49,200 bases of DNA from Gammaproteobacteria bacterium (GTDB lineage: Bacteria; Pseudomonadota; Gammaproteobacteria; Chromatiales; Chromatiaceae), in NCBI GenBank assembly GCA_024510845.1, contig JANEMA010000001.1, positions 74,384 through 123,583 on the forward strand, read 5' to 3'. The notes under the pieces were generated by a model. That model saw only the letters and a program-made list of their open reading frames with translations, was not told the origin of the DNA and did not search any database. How positions within the stretch are numbered: position 1 is the stretch's first letter; each line of letters begins with the position of its first letter. Shown in pieces: positions 16,208 to 27,224 of the stretch. A program made the translations under genes and the position numbers.

Positions 16208-16666
16208 GTGTTTCTGGGTGTCAATACCCTCAATCTGGATACCAAGGGGCGCATGGCCATCCCTGCGCGTCATCGCAATGCCCTGGCCGAGTGTTGCGGT
16301 TCACGGGTGGTCGTGACCATCAATCCCCGTGAGCATTGCCTGTGGCTCTACCCCGAGACCGAATGGCAGGAAATCGCGCGCAAGGTGGCGCGCCTGCCTA
16401 CGCTCGACCGACAGAATCTGATTTTGCAACGTCTGCTGCTGGGGCATGCCTCCGAACTCGAGGTGGATGGCCAGGGCCGCATCCTGCTCTCGGTCGAATT
16501 GCGCGAATACGCTCGCCTGGGCAAGAAGGTGTCGCTGATCGGTCAGGGCCAGAAGTTCGAGATCTGGAATGCCGAGAGCATGGCCTCCGAGCGCGAGGGC
16601 TGGCTGCGGGAGGCCGGTGAACTCGATGGCGAGCTGTCGGGCGATCTGGCGGAGTTGAGATTGTGA
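16208..16666 (+). CDS. mraZ: Transcriptional regulator MraZ
   Basis: DNA-binding regulator of the dcw operon with two AbrB-like SpoVT half-domains, forming a ring. The 152 residues match E. coli MraZ in length. The conserved [20 protein letters not shown] opens the first half and [20 protein letters not shown] the second. The GTG at 16208 is chosen because it gives VFLGVNT, equivalent to MFRGVNT in other species; a longer in-frame ATG at 16124 would run through the operator. Its stop overlaps rsmH as GTGA. Confidence 0.95.
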   Translation: MFLGVNTLNLDTKGRMAIPARHRNALAECCGSRVVVTINPREHCLWLYPETEWQEIARKVARLPTLDRQNLILQRLLLGHASELEVDGQGRILLSVELREYARLGKKVSLIGQGQKFEIWNAESMASEREGWLREAGELDGELSGDLAELRL

Positions 16667-17601
16667 ATGATGACTTGGGTGAACATTGCCCGGTGCTGCT
16701 CGAGGAGGCTGTGAACGCTCTTGCCATCAAGCCTGGTGGTGTCTATGTGGATGGCACTTTTGGACGAGGGGGGCACAGCCGGGCCATCCTGGATCAGCCG
16801 GTAGCGGCAGTGCGATTGATCGGGTTCGACAAGGACGAGGCAGCATTGAATGCGGCGCAAAGACAGTTTCCGAACGACCCCCGATTGCATATGGTACATG
16901 GCAGTTTCGCGCGTCTGGCCGAGGTGGCGCGGGAGTGGGGGCTGGTACGCCACATCAATGGTCTGTTGCTCGATCTGGGTGTCTCGTCGCCACAGATCGA
17001 TCTGCCCGAACGCGGTTTCAGCTTCCAGAATGACGGTCCCCTGGACATGCGCATGGATCGCAGTACGGGCGAGTCGGCAGCCGACTGGTTGGCGCATGCC
17101 GGGGAGGATGAGATCGCCCGGGTGATTCGTGAGTACGGCGAGGAGCGTTTCGCCCGCCGCATTGCGCGGGCCATCGTGCACGGGCGTGTCAGCCGGCCCC
17201 TGCATCGTACCGCCGAGCTCGCGGCCCTGGTGGCTGCGGCGGTGCCCCGGCATGAGCCGCACAAGCATCCGGCGACCCGCACCTTCCAGGCGATTCGCAT
17301 CCATGTAAATAGTGAGCTGGATGATTTGCGGCGCTGTCTGGATGATGCATTGGATGTGCTGGCGGTCGGTGCGCGTCTGGTGGTGATCAGTTTCCATTCG
17401 CTGGAGGATCGTATCGTCAAGCATTTTCTGCGTGATCAGGCGCGCGGGCCTCGTCTGCCCAAGGGATTGCCGGTGCAACATGAAGAGGTTCGGGGCCGTT
17501 TGCGTCTGATCGGCAAGGTGGTGCGCCCGGGTGAGGCCGAGGTGGCCGTCAACCCGCGTGCGCGCAGCGCGGTGATGCGCGTGGCGGAGGTTCTGGTATG
17601 A
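16663..17601 (+). CDS. rsmH: 16S rRNA (cytosine-1402-N4)-methyltransferase
   Basis: Methylates N4 of C1402 in 16S rRNA, the same nucleotide as RsmI. The 312-residue protein shows [14 protein letters not shown], the SAM-binding [45 protein letters not shown] and [15 protein letters not shown]. The start is the GTG in the GTGA overlap with mraZ, and its stop overlaps ftsL as ATGA. Confidence 0.97.
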   Translation: MNDDLGEHCPVLLEEAVNALAIKPGGVYVDGTFGRGGHSRAILDQPVAAVRLIGFDKDEAALNAAQRQFPNDPRLHMVHGSFARLAEVAREWGLVRHINGLLLDLGVSSPQIDLPERGFSFQNDGPLDMRMDRSTGESAADWLAHAGEDEIARVIREYGEERFARRIARAIVHGRVSRPLHRTAELAALVAAAVPRHEPHKHPATRTFQAIRIHVNSELDDLRRCLDDALDVLAVGARLVVISFHSLEDRIVKHFLRDQARGPRLPKGLPVQHEEVRGRLRLIGKVVRPGEAEVAVNPRARSAVMRVAEVLV

Positions 17602-17867
17602 CCCGATGTGCATTCGTCTGGTCGTTGCTCGGTATTTTCGCGGTGCTGAGCAGCGGCATTGGCGTCGTCTATGTCAAGGCGCGTTCGCGGGCGTTGTTTG
17701 TCGAAGTACAGCAGCAGCGCACGGAGTTCGAGCGCGAGATCATGGAGTGGGGACGTCTGCAGTTGGAGCTGGCCAGTACCGGAAGCTTGGAGGATGTGTC
17801 GCGCGTGGCAAGAGGACGTCTGCATATGCGGGCGCCGGCCCCGGAACAGGTGGTCGTGGTGGAGTGA
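17598..17867 (+). CDS. ftsL: Cell division protein FtsL
   Basis: An 89-residue bitopic membrane protein of the FtsQLB complex that activates septal synthesis. A membrane helix spans about residues 6-26, followed by a periplasmic coiled-coil region rich in heptad-like leucine and charged residues ([23 protein letters not shown]). Length and position between rsmH and ftsI are standard. Confidence 0.92.
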   Translation: MTRCAFVWSLLGIFAVLSSGIGVVYVKARSRALFVEVQQQRTEFEREIMEWGRLQLELASTGSLEDVSRVARGRLHMRAPAPEQVVVVE

Positions 17868-19627
17868 TGGCAGCCAGGCGCGAGAAACGGATCGAAAGGG
17901 CAAGACAAGAGATGAAGCTTCCGAGCTTTGCCTTGCGTCGTGTTGTCGTACTGGCGATCTTTGGCCTGGTTGCGGGCGTGCTGGTGTGGCGTGCGGTCGA
18001 TCAGCAGATTCTCGAGAAGGATTTTCTGCAGTCCGAGGGTGCCGATCGTTACCTCGATCGTCAGACCATCGCCGTACACCGTGGCCTGATCACCGACCGC
18101 AGGGGTGCGGTGTTGGCGTTGAGTACCCCGGTTGATTCGGTGACGGCCAACCCCCGGGTGCTTACGCCCGATACGCCGCATCTGGATCGACTGGCACGTG
18201 CTCTGGACATGCCGTTGAAACGGCTGCGTGGCATTCTGCGGCGCAATGCCCAGCGCCGTTTCGTCTATCTGAAGAGGCACTTGCCGCCAGGGCGCGCCGG
18301 GCATGTGCTCAAGGTGGCTCGTGCGCTGGACATCGATGGGGTGCACCTGGAGCGCCGCGACCGCCGTTACTATCCCACCGGTGAGGTGTTCGCGCATGTG
18401 CTCGGTTTCACCAGCGCCGAGGATCGGGGGCAGGAAGGGATGGAGTGGTCCTGGGAGCACGATCTGCGTGGCGAACCGGGTGTGAAGCGTGTGCTGCGTG
18501 ACGGACGTGGCAGGGTGGTCGATGACGTGGAGAGCATCCGCACTCCACGCGACGGGCGCAATCTGGTGCTCAGCCTGGATGCTCGTCTGCAATACATCGC
18601 TTACCGCGAATTGAAGGCAGCGGTACATCGGCATCGTGCCATCGGTGGTTCGGCCGTGCTGCTCGACGTGCGCACCGGCGAGGTGCTGGCGATGGTCAAT
18701 CAACCCGGCTACAACCCTAATGCCGATCGCAGCAACCGCAATGGGCGGCTGCGTAACCGAGCCATCACTGATGTCTTCGAGCCTGGTTCGACCATGAAAC
18801 CCTTCGCCGTGGCCGCAGCGCTGGGGCAGGGCGTGGTGGCGCCTGACTCCATCGTGGATACTGCGCCCGGCTATTTCAAGGTCGGCCCTCTGACGGTGCG
18901 TGATCACCATCCCCTGGGACGTATCGACCTGACCACACTGCTGGCGCGTTCCAGCAACGTGGGCGCGGCGCGGCTGTCGTTGTTGCTGGACAAGGCTGCC
19001 TGGTGGCACGAACTGGATGCGCTGGGCCTGGGACATGTGCCGGGTACCGGTTTTCCGGCCGAGGCAGGTGGCCATCTGCCGCATTTCCGCGATTGGGTTC
19101 CGGTCGATCAGGCCACACTGGCCTACGGCTATGGCATCTCAGTGTCCGCCCTGCAACTGGCACACGCCTACGCGGCGCTGGCCAACGATGGTGTGGTGTT
19201 GCCGGTTACCCTGTTGCGTCGTGACGATGTGCCGCAAGGGAAACGGGTGTTCAGCGAACGCATTGCGGTGAATGTGCGCCATATGCTCGAGTCGGTGGTC
19301 TCCGACAAGGGGACGGCATCGCATGCGGCGATTCCCGGTTACCACGTGGCCGGCAAGACTGGAACCGTGAAGAAGCTCTTGCGTCATGGTGGGTATTCAA
19401 GAAATCATTACCGCGCGGTATTCGTGGGCATGGCACCGGCTACACGGCCCCGGTTGGTGATGGCGGTGATGATCGATGAGCCGCGTGGCAAGGTGTACTA
19501 CGGTGGGGTTGTTGCCGCACCGGTGTTTTCCCGGGTGATGAGTGAGGCGTTGCGCCTGCTCAATGTGCCACAGGACGACCTCGAGCAGCCGCAACGGCAT
19601 CTGGCGTCGATGGGAGGGCGATCCTGA
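17867..19627 (+). CDS. ftsI: Septal peptidoglycan transpeptidase FtsI (PBP3)
   Basis: Cross-links peptidoglycan at the septum; target of several beta-lactams. The 586-residue protein has a short cytosolic N-terminus, a membrane helix at about residues 27-46, a pedestal domain, and the transpeptidase domain with STMK at 308-311 (active serine), SSN at about 362-364 and KTG at 500-502. Start ATG 17867 overlaps the ftsL stop as TGATG. E. coli FtsI is 588 residues. Confidence 0.97.
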   Translation: MAARREKRIERARQEMKLPSFALRRVVVLAIFGLVAGVLVWRAVDQQILEKDFLQSEGADRYLDRQTIAVHRGLITDRRGAVLALSTPVDSVTANPRVLTPDTPHLDRLARALDMPLKRLRGILRRNAQRRFVYLKRHLPPGRAGHVLKVARALDIDGVHLERRDRRYYPTGEVFAHVLGFTSAEDRGQEGMEWSWEHDLRGEPGVKRVLRDGRGRVVDDVESIRTPRDGRNLVLSLDARLQYIAYRELKAAVHRHRAIGGSAVLLDVRTGEVLAMVNQPGYNPNADRSNRNGRLRNRAITDVFEPGSTMKPFAVAAALGQGVVAPDSIVDTAPGYFKVGPLTVRDHHPLGRIDLTTLLARSSNVGAARLSLLLDKAAWWHELDALGLGHVPGTGFPAEAGGHLPHFRDWVPVDQATLAYGYGISVSALQLAHAYAALANDGVVLPVTLLRRDDVPQGKRVFSERIAVNVRHMLESVVSDKGTASHAAIPGYHVAGKTGTVKKLLRHGGYSRNHYRAVFVGMAPATRPRLVMAVMIDEPRGKVYYGGVVAAPVFSRVMSEALRLLNVPQDDLEQPQRHLASMGGRS

Positions 19628-21153
19628 TGGTGCAGCGTGCGGATGGCAAGGGATTGCTGCTGGGTGATTTGTTGCAGTGGATTGTAGATCCCGGCGAGTT
19701 TGGTCGTCTGTGTATCACTGGTCTTTCCCTGGACAGCCGCGAGGTGACCGCTGGCGATCTGTTCCTGGCCGCCGCAGGCAGCGTTACGCACGGCATGGCG
19801 CATCTCGACGAGGCCTTGCGTAATGGAGTGGTGGCGGTGTTGGCACAGCCCTCGGGTGAATGGAATCGCTCGCGTCTGGTGCGGTTGGCTGCCACCTGTC
19901 CAGTTCCCTTGTTCATAGTCCCCGAACTGGGTCACAAGGCCGGCGTGATCGCGGGTCGCCTGTTCGGGCAGCCGAGTCAGGCTCTGCGCGTGATCGGTGT
20001 CACTGGTACCAATGGCAAGACCAGCGTGACTCATTTCCTTGCGCAGGCGCTTGGCTCACAGATACCCGCCGGGGTGGTCGGCACCTTGGGCAATGGGCCG
20101 GTGGACGACCTGCGGGCGGCTATGCACACTACACCGGATGCGGTTACCGTCCAGGCCGAGCTGGTGCGTCAGTTGCGTCTTGGCATCGAGGCGGTGGCCA
20201 TGGAGGTGTCTTCGCACGCGCTCGATCAGGGGCGGGTCGACGGTGTCCTCTTCCACACTGCGGTGTTCACCAATCTGTCGCATGATCATCTGGATTATCA
20301 CGGCAGCATGGTGGCCTATGCCGCGGCCAAGGAGCGCCTGTTCCATCGGCCGGGCCTGATGCAGGCCGTGGTCAATGTTGATGATCGCGCAGGGCGCGGG
20401 TTGTTGCAGGAAATCAGCGCCCGGGTGATGACAGTTGCCTGTTCGATCCGCGGTCGAGAGTCCAGTTTGGCCGATCGTGCGATTCATGCTACCGAGGTGA
20501 AACCCCACGGCGATGGGTTGACGGTGTGTTTCGAGTCGAGTTGGGGAGCTGGCGAGTTCAGCAGCCCGGTATTCGGGCGTTTCAATGCCGAGAACCTGCT
20601 GCTTTCTCTGGGCGTGTTGCTCTCTTGGGACATGCCATTGAAGCATGCGCTTGCAGCCATGGAGCGCATGCGTCCGGTACCCGGGCGTATGGATCTGCTG
20701 GGAGGGCAAGGTCTGCCACATGTGGTGGTGGATTATGCGCATACTCCGGATGCGCTGGAAAAGGCGCTGGCAGCAGTGCGCGAGCATGCCCGTGGCCAGG
20801 TGATCTGCGTGTTCGGCTGTGGTGGTGACCGTGATCGCACCAAGCGTTCGCGTATGGGTGGAGTGGCCGAGCGCCTGGCCGATCGGGTGATCCTCACCGA
20901 GGATAATCCGCGTGGCGAGGATGGTGACGCTATCGTGCACCAGATTCTCGCGGGCATGCAGTTGCCGCAGGCGGTGCAGGTGGAACGTGATCGTGCCCGG
21001 GCCATCGAGCTGGCCATCGGTGAGGCCGCGTCCGATGACTTGGTCCTGGTCGCTGGCAAGGGCCATGAGGCATGGCAACTGGTTGGTGGTCGGCGCATTC
21101 CCTTTTCGGACCACGAGCAGGTGTGGCGGGCTCTGCAGGGGAGGGCAGCATGA
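19627..21153 (+). CDS. murE: UDP-MurNAc-tripeptide synthetase
   Basis: Adds the third residue, probably meso-diaminopimelate, to UDP-MurNAc-dipeptide. The 508-residue protein has the Mur-ligase ATP loop GVTGTNGKTSVTHF, TTPDAVTVQAELVRQLR, MEVSSHALDQGRVDG and the C-terminal VFGCGGDRDRTKR. The DNPR motif (TEDNPRGED) that specifies diaminopimelate is present, which supports a Gram-negative-type peptide. Its ATG overlaps the ftsI stop (TGATG). Confidence 0.97.
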   Translation: MVQRADGKGLLLGDLLQWIVDPGEFGRLCITGLSLDSREVTAGDLFLAAAGSVTHGMAHLDEALRNGVVAVLAQPSGEWNRSRLVRLAATCPVPLFIVPELGHKAGVIAGRLFGQPSQALRVIGVTGTNGKTSVTHFLAQALGSQIPAGVVGTLGNGPVDDLRAAMHTTPDAVTVQAELVRQLRLGIEAVAMEVSSHALDQGRVDGVLFHTAVFTNLSHDHLDYHGSMVAYAAAKERLFHRPGLMQAVVNVDDRAGRGLLQEISARVMTVACSIRGRESSLADRAIHATEVKPHGDGLTVCFESSWGAGEFSSPVFGRFNAENLLLSLGVLLSWDMPLKHALAAMERMRPVPGRMDLLGGQGLPHVVVDYAHTPDALEKALAAVREHARGQVICVFGCGGDRDRTKRSRMGGVAERLADRVILTEDNPRGEDGDAIVHQILAGMQLPQAVQVERDRARAIELAIGEAASDDLVLVAGKGHEAWQLVGGRRIPFSDHEQVWRALQGRAA

Positions 21154-22520
21154 TTGCGATGCGACTGTCCGAGGCTGCGCAGATCCTTCGGGGGCGACAT
21201 CGTGGGTGTGATGCCCGGTTCACCTCGGTAAGCAGCGATACCCGGACTCTGCGGACCGGGGACTTGTTCGTGGCACTGGTGGGACCGAACTTCGATGCCC
21301 ACGATTATCTGCCGATCGCCGAGCAGAAAGGCGCGGTAGCCGCGCTGGTGCAGCGTGAGGTCGAGACGTCCATGCCTGTGGTGCAGGTCGCCGATACCCG
21401 CCTCGCGCTGGGTGAACTGGCAGGGGCCTGGCGCCAGCAGGCGGTGGCGCACATCGTCGCGGTGACCGGATCCAATGGAAAGACCACGGTCAAGGAGATG
21501 TTGGCCGCCATTCTCGGCCAGCAATACGAGGTGTTGGCCACGTGGGGTAATCTCAACAACGATATCGGCATGCCGCTGACTCTGCTGCGCCTGCAGGACG
21601 AGCCCTTCGGAGTGATCGAGATGGGCGCCAACCGCCCGGGCGAGATCGGTTACCTCAGCCGTATTGCCCGGCCCGATGTGGCGGTGCTCAACAATGCGGG
21701 ATGCGCGCACCTGGAAGGTTTTGGCTCGGTCGAGGGTGTGGCGCGTGCCAAGGCGGAGATCCTCGATGGCCTGGCTGCCGACGGGGTCTTCGTGTTCAAC
21801 GCCGACGATGCCCATGCCGGGGTGTGGCGCGAGTTGGCGTGTGGTCGCCGTACCTTGTCTTTCGGTCTGGGTGAGGCGGCTGAAGTACGCAGCCCTGGTG
21901 AGGCGCTGATCACGCTGGATGACACCGGGTTCGGAAACCACTTCGATGTGGTGCATCCCGAGGGGTGCTTCGATCTGAGTCTGCGTCTGGCCGGCGAACA
22001 CAACCGGTGCAATGCCCTGGTTGCCAGTGCTGCCGCCCTGGCCCTGGGTATCGACGAGACGGCGATTCGCGAGGGGCTGGCTGGGTTGCGCCCGGTGCCT
22101 GGTCGTCTGTGTCCGTTGCGCACCGAGTGTGGTGCATGGCTGGTGGACGACAGTTACAACGCCAATCCAGACTCGGTGGCAGCGGCCCTGGCCTTGCTGT
22201 CGGTCATGCCTGGGCGGCGAACCCTGGTATTGGGCGATATCGGCGAACTCGGGATGGCCCAGGAACGTCTGCATGCCGAGCTGGGTAGACTGGCCGGAAG
22301 GGCCAGCATCGAACGTCTGTTCACCTGCGGCCGGCTGAGCCGCCACGCTGGTGAAACCTTCGGTGGCGAGTGGCAGCATTTCGATGACCAATCACTGTTG
22401 GTCGAGAGGCTTGCCAGCACGCTGGGCACAGACGACAGCGTGCTGGTCAAAGGGTCACGGGCCAGCGCCATGGATCGCGTCGTCCGTTCACTGGCAGTAC
22501 AGGAGACCGAAGCGTGCTGA
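21150..22520 (+). CDS. murF: UDP-MurNAc-tripeptide--D-Ala-D-Ala ligase
   Basis: Adds D-Ala-D-Ala to complete the UDP-MurNAc-pentapeptide. The 456-residue protein shows [18 protein letters not shown], the ATP loop [29 protein letters not shown] and a C-terminal [15 protein letters not shown]. Start ATG 21150 lies in an ATGA overlap with murE; the end overlaps mraY by 7 nt. Confidence 0.97.
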   Translation: MIAMRLSEAAQILRGRHRGCDARFTSVSSDTRTLRTGDLFVALVGPNFDAHDYLPIAEQKGAVAALVQREVETSMPVVQVADTRLALGELAGAWRQQAVAHIVAVTGSNGKTTVKEMLAAILGQQYEVLATWGNLNNDIGMPLTLLRLQDEPFGVIEMGANRPGEIGYLSRIARPDVAVLNNAGCAHLEGFGSVEGVARAKAEILDGLAADGVFVFNADDAHAGVWRELACGRRTLSFGLGEAAEVRSPGEALITLDDTGFGNHFDVVHPEGCFDLSLRLAGEHNRCNALVASAAALALGIDETAIREGLAGLRPVPGRLCPLRTECGAWLVDDSYNANPDSVAAALALLSVMPGRRTLVLGDIGELGMAQERLHAELGRLAGRASIERLFTCGRLSRHAGETFGGEWQHFDDQSLLVERLASTLGTDDSVLVKGSRASAMDRVVRSLAVQETEAC

Positions 22521-23596
22521 TCGAATTGGCCAACTATCTCGCGATATTCGACAGCAGCTTTGGCGTCGTGCGCTATATCACGTTGCGCACCATTCTTGCC
22601 GTACTCACCGCGCTGGCAATTTCCTTCCTGGTGGGGCCTGCCATGATCCGTCGCCTGTCGCAATACAAGATCGGCCAGACCGTGCGCGACGACGGACCGC
22701 AGAGTCACCTCTCGAAGGCGGGCACGCCAACCATGGGTGGGGCGCTGATTCTGGTGGCGGTCGTGGTGGCCACCCTGTTGTGGAGTGACCTGGGCAATCG
22801 CTACGTCTGGATCGTGCTCACCACGATTCTGGCCTTCGGTGTGGTCGGCCTCTGGGACGATTATCGCAAGCTGGTGTTGCGCGATGCCCGTGGTCTGCCT
22901 GCGCGCTGGAAATACCTGTGGCAGTCGCTGTTCGGCCTGGTGGCCGCCTGGGTGTTGTACAGCACAGCCCAGGTACCGGCCGAGGTCCGGCTGTTCCTGC
23001 CGTTCTTCAAGGAGTTTGCCTGGGACATGGGGCCGGCCTTCATCCCGCTGGCTTATCTGGTCATCGTGGGGTCATCGAATGCAGTCAATCTGACGGATGG
23101 TCTCGACGGGCTGGCGATCCTGCCGACCGTGCTGGTGGCTGGCGCACTGGGCATCTTTGCTTATGTCTCGGGTCATGCCGGTATCGCTGAGTACCTGTTG
23201 ATTCCGCATCTTCCGGGGGTGGGCGAATTGGCGATCTTTGCTGGTACTCTGGTAGGTGCCGGGCTGGGTTTCCTCTGGTTCAATGCCTATCCAGCGCAGG
23301 TGTTCATGGGCGATGTGGGGGCGCTGGCGCTGGGTGCGGCACTCGGTGTGCTGGCTGTTGCCACACGACAGGAAGTCACCCTGTTCATCATGGGTGGTGT
23401 CTTCGTGATGGAGACCGTTTCGGTGGTGTTGCAGGTGGCCTCGTTCAAGCTCACCGGCAAGCGCATCTTCCGCATGGCACCGTTGCACCATCATTTCGAA
23501 CTCAAGGGGTGGCCAGAGCCGCGTGTGATCGTGCGCTTCTGGATCATCACCGTCATCCTGGTGCTGGTCGGTCTGGCCAGTCTGAAGATTCGCTGA
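22514..23596 (+). CDS. mraY: Phospho-MurNAc-pentapeptide translocase
   Basis: Transfers phospho-MurNAc-pentapeptide to undecaprenyl phosphate to make lipid I in the inner membrane. The 360-residue protein has about ten membrane helices. Family marks are [10 protein letters not shown] near residue 73, the aspartate-rich [11 protein letters not shown] and [21 protein letters not shown], and [14 protein letters not shown] near the end. It begins at GTG 22514 inside the end of murF. Confidence 0.97.
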   Translation: MLIELANYLAIFDSSFGVVRYITLRTILAVLTALAISFLVGPAMIRRLSQYKIGQTVRDDGPQSHLSKAGTPTMGGALILVAVVVATLLWSDLGNRYVWIVLTTILAFGVVGLWDDYRKLVLRDARGLPARWKYLWQSLFGLVAAWVLYSTAQVPAEVRLFLPFFKEFAWDMGPAFIPLAYLVIVGSSNAVNLTDGLDGLAILPTVLVAGALGIFAYVSGHAGIAEYLLIPHLPGVGELAIFAGTLVGAGLGFLWFNAYPAQVFMGDVGALALGAALGVLAVATRQEVTLFIMGGVFVMETVSVVLQVASFKLTGKRIFRMAPLHHHFELKGWPEPRVIVRFWIITVILVLVGLASLKIR

Positions 23597-23602
23597 GGGG
23601 GA

Positions 23603-24973
23603 GTGGTGAGCGCAATTGCCAGACAAGCCGATCAGCGACCACAGCGTATCTTGGTGGTTGGTCTGGGTGCGACGGGCCTGTCGGTGGCACGCTACCTGAT
23701 GCGCCAGGGGATGCATGTGGCCATCGCAGACAGTCGCAGCGAACCGCCTGGCTTGGCAGAATTGCAACGCGAGTATGCCGACGTGGCGGTATTTCTCGGC
23801 GCCTTCGAAGATGCGGTGTTCGCTCAGGCCGACATGCTGGTGGTCAGTCCGGGGGTTCCCCTGTCCACCCCACAGGTCGCTGCCGCACGGGCGAGTGGGG
23901 CATTGGTGATGGGTGACATCGAACTGTTTGCGCACACGGTCGGGGCGCCGGTGGTGGCGATCACCGGTTCCAACGGCAAGAGCACGGTGACTACCTTGGT
24001 CGGTGAGATGTTGCGTGCCGCAGGTCGGCGTGTGAGGGTCGGGGGCAATCTGGGTACTCCTGCGCTGGATCTGTTGGATCCGGCATGCCAGGCCTATGTG
24101 CTGGAGCTGTCGAGTTTTCAACTCGAGATCACCCATTCACTGAAGCCCGCGGTTGGTGTGGTGCTCAATGTCTCGCCGGACCACATGGACCGTTATCCCG
24201 ACATCGACGCCTATGCAGCGGCCAAGGCACGTGTCCTGCAAGATGTCGAGCTGGCGATTCGCAATGCAGACGATCCCCGGGTGATGGCCATGCCCGGTGG
24301 GCGGAATGCCTGGACCTTCACCCTGGGTGAGCCGACTGGCGATCAGGTGTTCGGGGTGCGGAAACGAGAAGGGCGCGACTGGCTGTACCGTGGCGAGGAG
24401 CCTCTGCTGGCCGTCGACGAAGTGTTGATTTCCGGCAGTCACAATCGTGCCAACGCGCTTGCGGCACTCGCTGCGGGCACCGGTATGGGGCTGGAGGTCG
24501 GGGTGATGGTCGATGTCCTGCGTCGCTTTCCCGGCCTCCCACATCGCTGTGAGTTTATCGGCGAGGTTGCCGGTGTACGCTGGTACAACGACAGCAAGGC
24601 GACCAATGTGGGTGCTGCGCTGGCTGCCTTGCGTGGGTTGCACCAACCGGGTGGCGAGGCGCGTGCAGTGATCATTCTCGGTGGTGACTGCAAGGATGGC
24701 GATTTTTCGCCCCTGCGCGAGGCACTGGATGAGTGCGCACGCGGCGTGGTGCTGATCGGTCGCGACCGCGAGGCCATCCGGCCGGTAGTGCCCGCTGCCT
24801 GCCAGCTCGCCGATGCCCCCAGCCTGGAAGAGGCCGTGGGTCTGGCGCTGGAGATGGCACGTCCCGGCGACCACGTATTGCTTGCGCCGGCCTGTGCCAG
24901 CTTCGATCAGTTCCGCAACTATGCCGAGCGTGGCGATCGCTTTCGCGGGTTGGTGAGGAGGCTGGGCGCATGA
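23603..24973 (+). CDS. murD: UDP-MurNAc-L-alanine--D-glutamate ligase
   Basis: Adds D-glutamate to UDP-MurNAc-L-Ala. The 456-residue protein shows GLGATGLSVARYLMRQGM at the N-terminus, the ATP loop AITGSNGKSTVTTLVGEM, LELSSFQLEI and WYNDSKATNVGAALAAL. Two GTG codons at 23603 and 23606 can start it; both lie just after a GAGGGGGA ribosome binding site. It ends in an ATGA overlap with ftsW. Confidence 0.96.
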   Translation: MVSAIARQADQRPQRILVVGLGATGLSVARYLMRQGMHVAIADSRSEPPGLAELQREYADVAVFLGAFEDAVFAQADMLVVSPGVPLSTPQVAAARASGALVMGDIELFAHTVGAPVVAITGSNGKSTVTTLVGEMLRAAGRRVRVGGNLGTPALDLLDPACQAYVLELSSFQLEITHSLKPAVGVVLNVSPDHMDRYPDIDAYAAAKARVLQDVELAIRNADDPRVMAMPGGRNAWTFTLGEPTGDQVFGVRKREGRDWLYRGEEPLLAVDEVLISGSHNRANALAALAAGTGMGLEVGVMVDVLRRFPGLPHRCEFIGEVAGVRWYNDSKATNVGAALAALRGLHQPGGEARAVIILGGDCKDGDFSPLREALDECARGVVLIGRDREAIRPVVPAACQLADAPSLEEAVGLALEMARPGDHVLLAPACASFDQFRNYAERGDRFRGLVRRLGA

Positions 24974-26163
24974 GCACGCTGGCCATTGACAATCGCATGG
25001 CGCGGGTACGTGGTGCCATGTCGCGCGCCCGCTTGATGGTGGATAGCTGGCTGCTGTTTGCGGTTGGCGTGCTGCTGGGCATTGGTGTGGTGATGGTCGC
25101 CTCGGCCTCGTTGCATCTGGGTATGCGCAATGGCGATTCGCTGCACTATGTCACCCGCCATCTGTTCGCCCTGGGACTGGGGACGGGTGGTGCGGTGCTG
25201 GTGTACTTCACGCCGGTGGCCTGGTGGGAACGTGCCAGTACCTGGCTGTACCTCCTGGGCCTGGGGTTGCTCGTTCTGGTGTTCGTTCCGGGGCTGGGGC
25301 GCGAGGCCAACGGTGCTTTGCGCTGGGTGGGGGTGGGATCACTGAGCCTCCAGACCTCGGAATTCATGAAGCTGTTCATCGTGCTCTATATGGCAGGCTA
25401 CGTGGTGCGCCGCCAGTTCGAAGTGGCGCTGACCGTGTGGGGCTTCATCAAGCCGCTGATCCTGCTGCTCGCTGCCTGTGGCCTGATTATGCTGCAACCC
25501 GATTTCGGTACCACTGCGGTGCTGCTGGCCACGGCCTTCGGTATGCTGTTTCTGGCTGGTGCGCCGTTGTGGCAGTTCGGTCTGCTCATTCTGTTGGCCG
25601 CTGGTGCCCTGGGGATTTTGGTCTGGGTTTCGCCCTATCGCCTGGCGCGGGTGACCTCCTTCCTCAATCCCTGGGAGCAGGCGCAGGATGCGGGTTACCA
25701 GCTTACTCAGGCATTGATCGCCTTCGGACGTGGTGAATGGATCGGGGTCGGGTTGGGTAATGGTATTCAGAAGCAGTTCTACCTGCCGGAGGCGCACACC
25801 GATTTTGTGATGGCGGTGATCGGTGAGGAGTTCGGTCTGATGGGCACGCTGCTGGTGATCACTCTGTTCAGTCTGTTCATCTGGCGTGCCTTCACCATCG
25901 GCACCCGTGCCGAGCGCCGTGGTGTGCGCTATGCCGCGCACGTGGCCTGGGGGTTGGGGCTGTGGATCGGCATGCAGGCTTTCATCAATATCGGTGTCAA
26001 CATGGGCCTGTTGCCAACCAAGGGGCTGACACTGCCATTTGTCAGCTATGGCAGTAACAGCCTGATTGTGTGCTGTGTGGCGGTGGGCATGCTCGCGCGC
26101 ATCCAGCGTGAGAACCTGGAGGCTGGCCGTTTGGGCAAGGGGGGAGAATGGCAACGCGCGTGA
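24970..26163 (+). CDS. ftsW: Septal peptidoglycan glycosyltransferase FtsW
   Basis: SEDS-family polymerase that works with FtsI at the septum. The 397-residue protein has about ten membrane helices. Marks are DSWLLFAVGVLLGIGVVMVASAS, QPDFGTTAVLLATAFGML, the long loop with GEWIGVGLGNGIQKQFYLPEAH, and the C-terminal LPFVSYGSNSLIVCC. Its end overlaps murG by 16 nt, an unusually long overlap for this cluster. Confidence 0.96.
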   Translation: MSTLAIDNRMARVRGAMSRARLMVDSWLLFAVGVLLGIGVVMVASASLHLGMRNGDSLHYVTRHLFALGLGTGGAVLVYFTPVAWWERASTWLYLLGLGLLVLVFVPGLGREANGALRWVGVGSLSLQTSEFMKLFIVLYMAGYVVRRQFEVALTVWGFIKPLILLLAACGLIMLQPDFGTTAVLLATAFGMLFLAGAPLWQFGLLILLAAGALGILVWVSPYRLARVTSFLNPWEQAQDAGYQLTQALIAFGRGEWIGVGLGNGIQKQFYLPEAHTDFVMAVIGEEFGLMGTLLVITLFSLFIWRAFTIGTRAERRGVRYAAHVAWGLGLWIGMQAFINIGVNMGLLPTKGLTLPFVSYGSNSLIVCCVAVGMLARIQRENLEAGRLGKGGEWQRA

Positions 26164-27224
26164 TGATCATGGCAGGTGGTACCGGTGGCCACGTGTTCCC
26201 CGCGCTGGCGGTGGCGTGTGCACTGCGCGAACGTGGTTGTGAGGTCAGCTGGTTGGGTGGCCCCGGCAGCTTCGAGTCGCGTTTGGTGCCACAGCACGGC
26301 TTTCCTCTGGACATCATCGCCGTACACCGTCTGCGCGGCGAGGGGTTGGGTGGCCTGCTCTCTGCGCCTTTCCGCCTGCTGCGTGCCATGCGCCAGGCAT
26401 CCGCGGTATTGCGTCGGCGGCGCCCGCAGGTGGTGCTGGGCATGGGGGGCTTTGTCGCTGGGCCCGGTGGCCTGGTCAGCCGTCTGTTGCGCATTCCCCT
26501 GGTGATCCACGAGCAGAACATGCTGCCTGGCTTGACCAACCGCTGGTTGGCGCGTATGGCCTCCCGGGTATTGCAGGCCTTTCCCGGTGTATTCCCTGAG
26601 GACGACCGGGTGCGTATCTGCGGCAATCCGGTACGCCCCGAGATTGCGGCCCTGCAGCCGCCCGATGTGCGCATGGATCCGGTGGGTGAGGGGCCGCTGC
26701 GCTTGCTGGTGATGGGTGGTTCGCTCGGTGCCATGGCACTCAACGAGACGGTACCCCGTGCGTTGGCTCTGCTGGACGAGTCCCGGCGCCCGCAGGTCTG
26801 TCATCAGGCGGGGAGGAGCAAGCTCGAGGTCACGCAGATGGCCTATCGTGACGTCGGTGTCAAGGCCTGGGTGCTGGAGTTCATCACCGATATCCATCAG
26901 GCGTTGGCCGATGCGGATCTGGTGATCTGTCGTGCCGGTGCCTTGACCGTCTCGGAGCTGGCCGCTGCCGGGCTGGCCTCGGTGCTGGTGCCCTATCCGT
27001 ATGCGGTGGATGATCACCAGACACACAACGCCCGTTACCTGAGCGATGCGGGAGCAGCGGTGCTGTTGCCTCAGGCTGAATTGAAGCCTGAGCGCCTGGC
27101 CACATTGCTCGCAGAACTGGACGACCGCAAGCGCCTGTTGACGATGGCGCAACGTGCCCGCGAGCGGGCTATGCCGAGGGCCGTCGAATGTGTGGTGGAG
27201 AACTGTCTGGATGTGGCGGCATGA
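26148..27224 (+). CDS. murG: Lipid II synthase MurG
   Basis: Adds GlcNAc to lipid I at the cytosolic face of the inner membrane. The 358-residue protein shows MIMAGGTGGHVFPALAVA, VLGMGGFVAGPGG, IHEQNMLPGLTNR, VMGGSLGAMALNETVP and the UDP-binding CRAGALTVSELAAAG. The ATG at 26148 has a good GGGGGGAG upstream; a GTG at 26160 is a weaker alternative. It overlaps murC as ATGA. Confidence 0.97.
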   Translation: MATRVMIMAGGTGGHVFPALAVACALRERGCEVSWLGGPGSFESRLVPQHGFPLDIIAVHRLRGEGLGGLLSAPFRLLRAMRQASAVLRRRRPQVVLGMGGFVAGPGGLVSRLLRIPLVIHEQNMLPGLTNRWLARMASRVLQAFPGVFPEDDRVRICGNPVRPEIAALQPPDVRMDPVGEGPLRLLVMGGSLGAMALNETVPRALALLDESRRPQVCHQAGRSKLEVTQMAYRDVGVKAWVLEFITDIHQALADADLVICRAGALTVSELAAAGLASVLVPYPYAVDDHQTHNARYLSDAGAAVLLPQAELKPERLATLLAELDDRKRLLTMAQRARERAMPRAVECVVENCLDVAA